Assembly (NCBI GenBank): GCA_023136145.1
Contig: JAGLRU010000195.1
Location: 1-6,249 of the forward strand
Length of the DNA stretch: 6,249 nt
Source of the DNA: Alphaproteobacteria bacterium
Lineage (GTDB): Bacteria > Pseudomonadota > Alphaproteobacteria > Micavibrionales > UBA2020
Direction of reading: 5' to 3'
Below the pieces are notes generated by a model. That model saw nothing but the letters and a program-made list of their open reading frames with translations, had not been told where the DNA came from and made no database searches. Positions 1 to 5,397 of this stretch are shown here, piece after piece. How positions within the stretch are numbered: position 1 is the stretch's first letter; each line of letters starts with the position of its first letter. A program made the position numbers and the translations under genes.

Positions 1-1
1 G

Positions 2-127
2 CAGGTTAATTTGGAAACAGCTAATCGTAATGCTTTTATTGCAGCCTTTGATCTACGCGCAATGACGGGGACATTAACAGCACAAGCTTTAGGACTATCT
101 GTTAATGTTTATAATATTAGAGAATAA
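2..127 (+). CDS. TolC-family outer membrane efflux/secretion protein, C-terminal end (partial)
   Basis: The last 41 codons of a plus-strand gene that begins before the window, ending in TAA. The translation has N-L-E-T-A-N-R-N followed by A-F-I-A-A-F-D-L-R-A-M-T-G-T-L-T-A-Q-A-L-G-L and a short tail ending V-Y-N-I-R-E. This matches the end of the second repeat of alphaproteobacterial TolC proteins, where a helix with Y/F-x-A-A-x-x-L-x-A-x-x-G is followed by LTAQ-L-GL. TolC trimers form the outer-membrane channel and periplasmic tunnel for type I secretion and RND or MFS efflux. The tail after the LTAQ motif is short compared with many alphaproteobacterial relatives, which carry roughly 15 more residues. 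Only the end is visible, so the exact partner system cannot be told. The family assignment is good. Confidence 0.83.
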   Translation, partial: QVNLETANRNAFIAAFDLRAMTGTLTAQALGLSVNVYNIRE

Positions 128-155
128 TATTAGGTGTTAGTTCCAATGATAAAGT

Positions 156-280
156 ATGAGTCTTCTGTTTTTTAAAAAGAATTATCTGACGTTGACTGTA
201 GGAAACAACATGTTTGGAGAAGATACAGATCAAAATTATACCAATAGTATACGGTTCAGAGATTTTCCTACATCTCCGGT
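156..280 (+). pseudogene. Remnant of an LpxR-like (DUF2219) outer-membrane lipid A deacylase, N-terminal fragment
   Basis: An open stretch begins at ATG 156 just behind the TolC gene. It contains Y-L-T-L-T-V-G-N-N-M-F-G-E-D-T-D-Q-N-Y-T-N-S-I-R-F. This resembles the conserved start of LpxR-type proteins, in which a beta strand leads into (E)ND-x-(L/F)-G-x-(T)D-x-x-YTNG-(L/I)-R. Those proteins are outer-membrane barrels that remove the 3'-linked acyl chains of lipid A. The similarity ends near 280, where the frame runs into the antisense of the relaxase gene (its stop codon is at 268-270). No signal peptide precedes the motif. An in-frame TAA lies at 150-152, and a second frame opening at ATG 145 is closed in a run of T, so the 5' end also looks damaged. 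The family call rests on recalled motifs rather than a search. The alternative is a chance ORF. Confidence 0.45.
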
Positions 281-1545
281 TCGTGGACGTATTGCTGGAT
301 TTGGGCAATATGAGTTTCTTGCAATACTTGTGCATCGCCCATCTCAACATACCGTCCTATATCTTGACGTAATTCGAGGGTAGTGCGATTATGTTTGTTA
401 CGTACAGTCTGAATACGGTCTTGCAGTCGCCCGCGTTCTTTCAAGTGTTGATTGATGAGGTTTTGTTTTTCGTCACGGTCACGGATGGTGTGTTGTTTGG
501 TTTCTGTCTCATTTCGTGCCCGTATCTTCTGATATTTTCCTGTGATGCGGTGCCAAAGTCCTTTTAATCCGCTTGATACGCGATTAATGCGGGCTTGTTC
601 TTCTTGTTTCCAACGCTCTTTCTGCTGTTGGTACAATTCATGACGCTGTTTTTGGTGATATTCCTTGATGGTTTTAACGGCAAGTTTTAGCGGTTGATAT
701 GCCTTGTGCCTGCTAGTGTGTACTTCGGCAACGTACTTTTTCAGCACATCCGTCATAGACTTACTGATTTCCGTTTTTGCTTCCTGCACAGACGGTAAAA
801 TATTCGGCATATTTATGCGTCTTTTCAGTTCCCGCGTTTTCACACCAATCCAACGACTGAGGGAATATACCTCGCCTTTGTAATCCACGGCTACAAAGCC
901 GCGCCGGTCACCGCGCGCCAGCCAAAACCCATGTTCTTTTAAAGATGCTGTAAAAGATTTTTGATTGTCCGATTGTTCCCACATTTGCTTGAATATTTGT
1001 TTCAATATGCGCGGGTCTTCTTTAGCACGTTTGGCTTGTTGCCATTCTTGACGGGTAAAGTTTAGCGGATTACGGTATGCTTTATTAACAAAGCCTTGCG
1101 GCAATTCCCAGCCATATTCAAGAAAAAGCTGTTTGGATATTTCGTTTAACTTGATTTTGTAGAATGGCAGGTTAATTGCTTTCATCTCATCCGCATCAAT
1201 GCGCGACCAAATGCAATGCGCATGACGTCTGCCTTCTTTTTCATGAAATACCACCACCCGCGACTGGTCTTCCAAATTCAAAGATTCTTCAATGCGGGCA
1301 ATGGCTGTTTCGAAATATTCCACAGGCGCAATCTCGCCTTTTGGCGGGCTGAGAGACACCGAAAACATGAATTGTTTACATTTTGTGCCGCAGCTAATGG
1401 CATCAACTTCCTGCAAAGCGTCAAGAACATTTTCAGACATGAATCCGGAGATTTCATGCACTTCGACATGCTCGTTTTCTTCCGTGTTCAGCAGGTGGTA
1501 TGCCATTTTTCGTGCGCCGCCGCGTTGATTACCTTCTAAAATCAT
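268..1545 (-). CDS. Plasmid-type relaxase / mobilization nuclease
   Basis: A 425-residue DNA relaxase, the enzyme that nicks one strand at an origin of transfer and pilots it into a recipient. The N-terminus MILEGNQRGGAR followed by H-L-L-N-x-x-x-N-E-H-V-E-V-H-E-I-S-G-F is the characteristic opening of this alphaproteobacterial mobilization-protein family, which supports the ATG at 1545 over the internal Met14. The metal-binding signature is at residues 101-116: H101-E-K-x-G-R-R-H108-A-H110-C-I-W-S-R-I-D. The nicking tyrosine was not identified with confidence. Residues about 1-160 form the nuclease domain. Residues about 160-250 follow with G-F-W-L-A-R-G-D-R-R-G-F-V. From about 255 to the end the protein is highly charged, rich in K, R, E and Q and probably coiled-coil. 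The start lies 2 nt after the mobC stop with a weak ribosome site, so translation is probably coupled to mobC. The C-terminus ends at the junction with the relic gene, so it may be shortened. Confidence 0.9.
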   Translation of the reverse strand: MILEGNQRGGARKMAYHLLNTEENEHVEVHEISGFMSENVLDALQEVDAISCGTKCKQFMFSVSLSPPKGEIAPVEYFETAIARIEESLNLEDQSRVVVFHEKEGRRHAHCIWSRIDADEMKAINLPFYKIKLNEISKQLFLEYGWELPQGFVNKAYRNPLNFTRQEWQQAKRAKEDPRILKQIFKQMWEQSDNQKSFTASLKEHGFWLARGDRRGFVAVDYKGEVYSLSRWIGVKTRELKRRINMPNILPSVQEAKTEISKSMTDVLKKYVAEVHTSRHKAYQPLKLAVKTIKEYHQKQRHELYQQQKERWKQEEQARINRVSSGLKGLWHRITGKYQKIRARNETETKQHTIRDRDEKQNLINQHLKERGRLQDRIQTVRNKHNRTTLELRQDIGRYVEMGDAQVLQETHIAQIQQYVHEPEM

Positions 1546-1547
1546 AG

Positions 1548-1916
1548 CTACAGCCCTAACACCTTCATAAGCATAATACGTATCTCAATGATTGCCTCAC
1601 AGGCATCTTGCAGGAGCCTTTCTGTTTTCGGCGATATAATCCACGAACCGCTATTCATGGATTTGGCGATTTGATTGAGGTTGTTTCCAACACGCGATGC
1701 GCCTAACTTAGCGAAGAGTTTGGACAGGGTTGTATGATCTTTGACGGGAAGTTTCTTTTTTCTGCTTTGTTTGCGGCGCGGTTTTGGGTTTTCCAATAAT
1801 TTCATGCGTATATATGTGCCGAGCGGCATGTTTCCTGCTTCTGCGTCCAGTTGCGTCCGTTCGTCATGCGATAAACGCAGCGAAAAGGGTACAGGTTTTT
1901 TGTTTTCTTGAGACAT
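1548..1916 (-). CDS. mobC: MobC-like relaxosome accessory protein
   Basis: A 122-residue protein upstream of and nearly touching the relaxase gene. Residues about 9-42 (P-F-S-L-R-L-S-x-x-E-R through G-T-Y-I-R-M-K-L-L) read as a ribbon-helix-helix DNA-binding fold. A basic linker with K-P-R-R-K-Q-S-R-K-K-K follows at about 44-56. Residues 71-90 carry L-G-A-S-R-V-G-N-N-L-N-Q-I-A-K, the hallmark of the MobC family (N-N-x-N-Q-I-A). MobC proteins bind near oriT and help the relaxase open the DNA. The start is ATG 1916, because AGAGGT lies 8 nt upstream on the minus strand and the product starts M-S-Q-E-N-K. An in-frame ATG at 1961 would add 15 residues without a good ribosome site. The two genes form one mob operon. 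No plasmid replication or type IV secretion genes are nearby, so the module would have to be mobilized in trans. Confidence 0.86.
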   Translation of the reverse strand: MSQENKKPVPFSLRLSHDERTQLDAEAGNMPLGTYIRMKLLENPKPRRKQSRKKKLPVKDHTTLSKLFAKLGASRVGNNLNQIAKSMNSGSWIISPKTERLLQDACEAIIEIRIMLMKVLGL

Positions 1917-1992
1917 AAGTTTGACCTCTGAGTAGTAATGGATAAAGAATAACGCAGCCAACCCATGAATTCGGGCGGCTGCACATAAGAAA
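1917..1992 (-). other. Candidate oriT region upstream of mobC
   Basis: The origin of transfer of a mobC-relaxase module often lies directly upstream of mobC. Here a perfect 6-bp inverted repeat, GCAGCC (1954-1959) and GGCTGC (1977-1982), encloses 17 nt. The adjoining minus-strand sequence reads CTTATGTGCAGCCGCCC, loosely similar to the TAAGTGCGCCCT nick region of RSF1010-type plasmids. The match is imperfect and short, and no nick site can be assigned. The stretch also holds the mobC ribosome site and presumably its promoter, for which I see no convincing hexamers. The call rests mostly on position. Confidence 0.28.
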
Positions 1993-2016
1993 AAAGCCGG
2001 ATTAAAATCCGGCTTT
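1988..2016 (-). terminator. Rho-independent terminator, minus strand
   Basis: AAAGCCGGATT (1993-2003) pairs perfectly with AATCCGGCTTT (2006-2016), giving a GC-rich stem with a tiny loop. On the minus strand the stem ends in GGCTTTTTTCTT, a proper U tract, while the plus strand has only three T before GGG. It would therefore stop leftward transcription arriving from the slipin side or from the small ORF at 2043-2162, which ends 26 nt before it. It would insulate the mob operon from read-through. Confidence 0.75.
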
Positions 2017-2042
2017 GGGTGGAGGTTGATAATGTAGGATAG

Positions 2043-2162
2043 TTAGATTTCCGGTTCAGGCACTTCTGATAAAACATCAGAATTAAGCCCTTGCAAAACA
2101 GTGTTCCAATCCGCTAATATCTCGAAAAGTTGGTTCGAGCTTGCTCTATCTAAGCGCACCAT
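2043..2162 (-). CDS. Small ORF of 39 codons, hypothetical
   Basis: ATG at 2162 opens a 39-residue frame starting M-V-R-L-D-R-A-S-S-N and ending V-L-S-E-V-P-E-P-E-I, closed by TAA and followed by the hairpin terminator. An in-frame stop lies a short way upstream, so it cannot be much longer in this frame. No good ribosome site precedes it (only AGCAGAA), and the product is acidic with no motif I recognise. The acidic, proline-containing tail before a terminator could be the C-terminal end of a truncated gene, for example of a plasmid-borne antitoxin or regulator, but nothing shown proves that. It may equally be a chance ORF. Confidence 0.3.
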   Translation of the reverse strand: MVRLDRASSNQLFEILADWNTVLQGLNSDVLSEVPEPEI

Positions 2163-2190
2163 TTCTGCTAATAGTATTAAAGTTTTTTAA

Positions 2191-2230
2191 AGCCGGAATG
2201 ACGCAAAAGAAGGTTTTTAGAGGAGGTCTT
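2191..2230 (+). repeat. Dispersed intergenic repeat, solo end (copy A)
   Basis: This stretch begins AGCCGGAATGACGCAAAAG and continues AAGGTTTTTAGAGGAGGTC. It matches one end of the inverted-repeat element at 3725-3859 (that copy read on the minus strand) over a core at 2198-2223: ATGAYGCAAAAG, then RRGGTTTTNAGARG. The same core recurs at 5971-5997. No matching opposite end is present here, so this is a half or decayed element. Its outer end lies about 7 nt beyond the slipin stop codon. Confidence 0.6.
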
Positions 2231-2236
2231 TTGGCG

Positions 2237-2977
2237 TTACGTCAACTTCTTTAGCATATCCATCGGCAACGGCAGGAGAATGGTGTTGGTTTTTTCGTTA
2301 GCTATATCCTGAAGGGCAGAGAGATAACGAAGCTGCATGGCTCCCGGTTCTTGCGTTAACATACGGGCAGCCTCAGACAATTTCCCGGCGGCTTGCAATT
2401 CACCTTCTGCACTGATGATCTTGGCGCGACGCTCACGCTCTGCTTCGGCCTGACGGCCTATCGCTTGAATCATGCTTTCGGCAATGTCGATATTTTTCAA
2501 TTCGACGCTGTCCACTTTGACTCCCCAATGCTCCGTTTTTTCATCGAGTAGAACGCGGATGTCAATGCTGAGTTTTTCACGCTCCGTCAACATATCGTCG
2601 AGCTCGTGCTTTCCGAGAACTGCGCGGAGGGTTGTCTGAGCCAGTTCGGATGTTGCTCGGCTAAAATCCATTACCTGATTGATAGCGCGATCTCCGTCGA
2701 CAACACGGAAATAAACTACTGCGTTCACCTTTACGGAGACGTTATCCCGTGAAATAACATCTTGACTGGGAACGTTCATAGTCTGCACGCGTAAATCTAC
2801 ACGCACCATCTTCTGGACTAGGGGAATTACGATGATTAAGCCTGGACCCTTGACTGGGGACGACCTGCCGAGGGTATAAAGAACGGCACGTTCATATTCA
2901 TTGAGTATTCTGAATATGTACGGAATGAGAATAAGTGCGAGAACAATAGGAAAAGCAAAAAAACCAATATTTCCCAC
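2237..2977 (-). CDS. Slipin / stomatin-like SPFH-domain membrane protein
   Basis: A 246-residue member of the prokaryotic slipin (stomatin-like) family. A hydrophobic N-terminal segment at about 4-24 anchors it to the membrane. The SPFH domain follows, with G-P-G-L-I-I-V-I-P at 44-52, V-D-L-R-V-Q-T-M-N-V-P at 60-70, D-N-V-S-V-K-V-N-A-V-V-Y-F-R-V at 78-92 and A-Q-T-T-L-R-A-V-L-G at 113-122. A charged helical region has R-Q-A-E-A-E-R-E-R-R-A-K-I-I at 175-188. Slipins oligomerise into membrane rings and are usually co-transcribed with nfeD, as here: the nfeD stop is 18 nt upstream. Translation starts at a GTG (2975-2977) preceded by AAGGAG at 7 nt spacing, so the GTG is well supported. Known roles concern membrane microdomains and membrane-protein quality control. 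The specific role here is unknown. A dispersed-repeat end lies just behind the stop. Confidence 0.95.
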   Translation of the reverse strand: MGNIGFFAFPIVLALILIPYIFRILNEYERAVLYTLGRSSPVKGPGLIIVIPLVQKMVRVDLRVQTMNVPSQDVISRDNVSVKVNAVVYFRVVDGDRAINQVMDFSRATSELAQTTLRAVLGKHELDDMLTEREKLSIDIRVLLDEKTEHWGVKVDSVELKNIDIAESMIQAIGRQAEAERERRAKIISAEGELQAAGKLSEAARMLTQEPGAMQLRYLSALQDIANEKTNTILLPLPMDMLKKLT

Positions 2978-2995
2978 GAGAAGACTCCTTTGTTT

Positions 2996-3604
2996 TTAGT
3001 TGAGAGGTTGAACAATTATACAAAGCCCATCGACATCGACAACTTTAATTTCATCGCCTTTTTTGAGGATGTATTCGGTTGAACTTTTTGCTTTCCAAGC
3101 TGTGCCGGCAACTCTGACTTCGCCTTTCGTGCCTGACCATTGGATAATTTCTCCGGTGGAGTGTTGCATTCCTTCCACGCCTGTTGAAATCAAGTTTTTT
3201 CTTGTGCTGAGAAGCTTCTTCAGACCAATGGAAAGAACGCCGAGACTTATAAGCGTCATACCACCGATCAGCCACAGAGATACACCTTGTCCTGTCTGGT
3301 CACCATCAATGAAGATTTTTCCGCCAATTGCGAAGCTTATAGCACCTACAATTCCGAGAATATAATAAAAACGAAAGAAGGCATCAGTTGTCATGCAGCC
3401 GATTCCAAGAATCATCAACATAACGCCGAAATAATTAACATGTATCTGATTTAGAGCCAAAGCAGCCAGAAGAATACAAATAGCACCAGTAATGCCTGGT
3501 ATAAATGCACCTGGGCTGGCGAATTCGTAGATAAGACCATAAAGACCAAGGGTCATCAGGAAGAAGATGATGTTTGGATCGATCAAGAATTCCATCATGT
3601 CCAT
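2996..3604 (-). CDS. NfeD-family membrane protein lacking the N-terminal protease domain
   Basis: A 202-residue NfeD-family protein. Residues 1-130 hold about five membrane segments, at about 10-28, 36-51, 58-76, 80-98 and 109-127. They include N-I-I-F-F-L-M-T-L-G-L-Y-G-L-I-Y-E-F-x-x-P-G, the start of the membrane block in long NfeD proteins. Residues about 140-202 form the C-terminal OB-fold domain (T-G-V-E-G-M, V-R-V-A-G-T-A-W-x-A, L-K-K-G-D-E-I-K-V-V, ending V-Q-P-L-N). In long-form NfeD a ClpP-like serine protease domain precedes this block. Here translation begins right at the block, with GAAGG 7 nt before ATG 3604, and the 23 in-frame codons further upstream, back to a TAA, show no protease signature. 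The gene leads the nfeD-slipin operon. It could be a natural short form or a truncated long form. Confidence 0.92.
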   Translation of the reverse strand: MDMMEFLIDPNIIFFLMTLGLYGLIYEFASPGAFIPGITGAICILLAALALNQIHVNYFGVMLMILGIGCMTTDAFFRFYYILGIVGAISFAIGGKIFIDGDQTGQGVSLWLIGGMTLISLGVLSIGLKKLLSTRKNLISTGVEGMQHSTGEIIQWSGTKGEVRVAGTAWKAKSSTEYILKKGDEIKVVDVDGLCIIVQPLN

Positions 3605-3724
3605 AAGGCTACCTTCAATGTTTTTAAAGCTTCCTATTTTAAAATCATGACATTTCTTATCTCTGATGTCGATTTATAAAATAAGTGAACAGCGTTTTAG
3701 CTTTGATATGAAAACAGTTAACTG

Positions 3725-3859
3725 TAGGTCACTTCTAAAAACCTCCTTTTGCATCATTTCGGCGAAAGCCGGAATCTAATCGTTTCAAAAACTTACGAGA
3801 TTCGGGCTTTCGCCGAAATGACTATATTGGAAAGTTTTGGAGTTTTTAAAGGTGACCTA
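3725..3859. mobile_element. MITE-like inverted-repeat element with TA flanks (copy B)
   Basis: A 135-bp palindromic unit between the kinase gene and nfeD. The outer inverted repeat pairs 3725-3746 (TAGGTCACTTCTAAAAACC then TCC) with the complement of 3839-3859 (TAGGTCACCTTTAAAAACTCC minus its last bases), with two mismatches and one 1-nt gap. An inner inverted repeat pairs 3754-3777 with 3798-3821, 24 bp with one mismatch, containing TTTCGGCGAAAGCC. Together they could fold into one long hairpin. TA on both sides (3725-3726 and 3858-3859) suits a TA target duplication, as produced by IS630/mariner-type transposases. There is no coding capacity, so it would move in trans. The kinase stop codon lies inside the right end. 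Confidence 0.75.
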
Positions 3860-4516
3860 TATTCGTGGGTTTTCAAAATCATTGTTATCAATGATTAGGT
3901 CGGCAAGATTTTTCGGATTAACATCTTCAAAATAAAGTTTTTGTCCGGGAATATATTTTCTTTCGTATCTTTCCTGAATTTTTTCTGCTGATCCCAAAGT
4001 TTTTATATCCCTGATTTTCACTCTCTCCAGTATAACTTTAAAATCCGCCTCAATAAAAATTTTTACATTTAAAAAAGGCAAGATTTCTGGACGGAAAAGA
4101 AACACACCCTCTGTAAGAATTATCGTGTCTCTGTCGATCTCCTGAAAAAGCACATCTTCCTTATTCCGCTCCAAATCAAAGGCTTTTGTCTGACATAAAA
4201 AAGGATATTCCTGAGCTTTAAACGCTGGCTTCAATGCTCCATCTGCAAAGGTTTCATAATTAATTGAATCGTGATAGTAAGCTTCTGGAGATAGTTCGCC
4301 ACGCCTGTATCTATGCCGTTTGGGATGATGAAAACCATCAACAGAAATCCGACATACCGGATGTCCAGCCTGCTCTAAAATCCGGGTAAGATTTCCAGCA
4401 AGCATAGTCTTTCCGCTTCCATCAACGCCATTAATGCCGACGGTGATAGTATGGTTGCGTTGCTTTCTAGCTAAAATAAAACCGACAAGAAACTGATAAA
4501 AATCTACTTTTTTCAT
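3857..4516 (-). CDS. Uridine kinase-like P-loop kinase
   Basis: A 219-residue member of the uridine kinase / phosphoribulokinase P-loop family, which transfers the ATP gamma-phosphate to a nucleoside or similar substrate in the cytoplasm. The Walker A motif is G30-V-D-G-S-G-K36-T37. V-D-G-F-H-H-P at 59-65 is the acceptor/metal region typical of uridine kinase-like proteins, followed by S-P-E-A-Y-Y-H-D-S at 76-84. T-E-G-V-F-L-F at 135-141 is the second conserved strand. R-D-x-x-x-x-G-S-A-E-K-I-Q-E-R-Y-E-R-K-Y-I-P-G at 169-191 resembles the lid region. It lacks the C-terminal uracil phosphoribosyltransferase domain found in some fusions. The substrate cannot be fixed from motifs. The ATG at 4516 has no clear ribosome site. 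The stop TAG (3857-3859) consists of TA plus the first base of the inverted-repeat element, so the last residues were probably changed by the insertion. Confidence 0.85.
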   Translation of the reverse strand: MKKVDFYQFLVGFILARKQRNHTITVGINGVDGSGKTMLAGNLTRILEQAGHPVCRISVDGFHHPKRHRYRRGELSPEAYYHDSINYETFADGALKPAFKAQEYPFLCQTKAFDLERNKEDVLFQEIDRDTIILTEGVFLFRPEILPFLNVKIFIEADFKVILERVKIRDIKTLGSAEKIQERYERKYIPGQKLYFEDVNPKNLADLIIDNNDFENPRI

Positions 4517-4606
4517 GCCAAAGCAATAACATTAACGCCACAAGCCATAAAATCACGGTTTGATACTGTTTGTATTGGTATCTTTTGAATCCAGAGCCTT
4601 TAAAAC

Positions 4607-4975
4607 TTAAGCAGCCTTTTTACTAAGTGCGGCTTTGGCCTGTTCGGCAATTTTTCCGAAAGCAACGGCATCTTTTACCGCAATATCAGCAAGGACTTTA
4701 CGATCAAGAGTAATACCAGCCAGTTTCAGGCCACCAATCATTCTGGAATAAGTCAAGCCATGTAGCCGCGATGCAGCATTGATGCGTTGAATCCACAGAC
4801 CGCGAAAATCACGCTTTCTGTTGCGACGGTCGCGGTAGGCATAGCGCAAAGCCTTTTCAAGACGCTGCAAAGCAATACGAAAACAATTGCTGCTGCGTCC
4901 TCTGTAACCCTTAGTTAGTTTCAGGACTTTTTTATGACGATTGATGGAGGCTGTACCTCCTTTAACGCGTGCCAT
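4607..4975 (-). CDS. rplT: 50S ribosomal protein L20
   Basis: A 122-residue protein of the usual L20 length, needed early in large-subunit assembly and bound to 23S rRNA. The conserved basic N-terminal half is clear: M-A-R-V-K-G-G, H-K-K-V-L-K-L-T-K-G-Y-R-G-R-S-S-N-C-F-R-I-A, A-Y-R-D-R-R-N-R-K-R-D-F-R-G-L-W-I-Q-R-I-N-A-A and L-T-Y-S-R-M-I-x-G-L-K. It ends with an alanine- and lysine-rich tail. The start is 1 nt after the rpmI stop, and its ribosome site GGAGGTC is inside the last codons of rpmI, so the two genes are translationally linked. The next gene downstream is the kinase, 90 nt away, rather than pheS, which follows rplT in many bacteria. I see no convincing terminator between them. Confidence 0.99.
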   Translation of the reverse strand: MARVKGGTASINRHKKVLKLTKGYRGRSSNCFRIALQRLEKALRYAYRDRRNRKRDFRGLWIQRINAASRLHGLTYSRMIGGLKLAGITLDRKVLADIAVKDAVAFGKIAEQAKAALSKKAA

Positions 4976-4976
4976 A

Positions 4977-5240
4977 CTATGCGACCTCCATTTTCACTGC
5001 GGCTGGTCTTTGTTTGTTACGGTTATTGCGCCGCATTCTGCTCTTATAAGGTAGGAAATTATCGAGAATGGTCTTGGCGTTCACACCCTTCATAATAAGG
5101 GTTGAACGACCTTCAGTTTTCATTCTTTTGGATTTGCTAACTAAGCGGTGACGCTTTGCTGCGGCTCTTGCTTGCACTTTGCCAGTACGCGTAACAGCAA
5201 AACGCTTTTTGGCACCCGAGTGGGTTTTCAGCTTTGGCAT
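4977..5240 (-). CDS. rpmI: 50S ribosomal protein L35, with extended C-terminus
   Basis: An 87-residue L35. The family signature is present: M-P-K-L-K-T-H-S-G-A-K-K-R-F at the start, T-G-K-V-Q-A at 18-23, K-R-H at 29-31, and F-L-P-Y at 63-66, where typical L35 proteins end near residue 65. Here about 20 further residues follow, rich in R, N and K (R-M-R-R-N-N-R-N-K-Q-R) and ending K-M-E-V-A. The last codons contain the rplT ribosome site, which may constrain the sequence but does not explain the whole tail. The ATG at 5240 is preceded by AAGGAAAA at a good distance. A promoter is proposed about 70 nt upstream. infC, the usual upstream neighbour in many bacteria, is absent from this locus. Confidence 0.98.
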   Translation of the reverse strand: MPKLKTHSGAKKRFAVTRTGKVQARAAAKRHRLVSKSKRMKTEGRSTLIMKGVNAKTILDNFLPYKSRMRRNNRNKQRPAAVKMEVA

Positions 5241-5317
5241 TTTGTTTTCCTTTTAGAAGTTTTTCAGTTAAGCAATCGAGGCAGCCAAATTCGAGCCAGA
5301 TCGCTTTTGGAAGGTCA

Positions 5318-5347
5318 TTTGTAAAGGAGTTATTTATAGAGAGTCAA
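5318..5347 (-). promoter_or_regulatory. Candidate sigma-70 promoter for rpmI-rplT
   Basis: On the minus strand TTGACT (5342-5347) is followed after 18 nt by TACAAA (5318-5323). The first hexamer matches the -35 consensus at five of six positions and the second matches the -10 at four of six. Transcription would start near 5311, giving a leader of about 70 nt with no obvious stable hairpin. It lies between the unknown 98-residue gene and rpmI. Confidence 0.5.
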
Positions 5348-5356
5348 GGAAAACAG

Positions 5357-5381
5357 CAAAAACAACCGAATAAACATTCAG
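5357..5381 (-). terminator. Weak candidate terminator behind the 98-residue gene
   Basis: On the minus strand CTGAAT (5376-5381) can pair with ATTCGG (5366-5371), one pair being G-T, across a GTTT loop, followed by TTGTTTTTG. The stem is only 6 bp and AT-rich, so the call rests partly on its place 16 nt beyond the stop codon and just before the rpmI promoter. Confidence 0.4.
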
Positions 5382-5397
5382 TTCATTTTTCGTAACA

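Noticed and set aside
1460..1506. Internal Met14 (ATG 1506) as the relaxase start.
   Set aside because: The preceding residues M-I-L-E-G-N-Q-R-G-G-A match the conserved family N-terminus, so ATG 1545 is preferred.
1216..1539. Plus-strand open frames opposite the 5' part of the relaxase gene, including those at 1216-1539 and 1292-1528.
   Set aside because: They lie antisense to a relaxase with clear family motifs, have no recognisable domains and read as shadow frames.
1802..2077. Minus-strand 91-codon frame overlapping mobC.
   Set aside because: Overlaps the conserved mobC frame, runs across the terminator and has no motif.
4562..4582. GATAC/GTATC hairpin between rplT and the kinase gene as a terminator.
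   Set aside because: The stem is only 5 bp with an 11-nt loop, and on the minus strand no U tract follows. It does not support a transcription stop.
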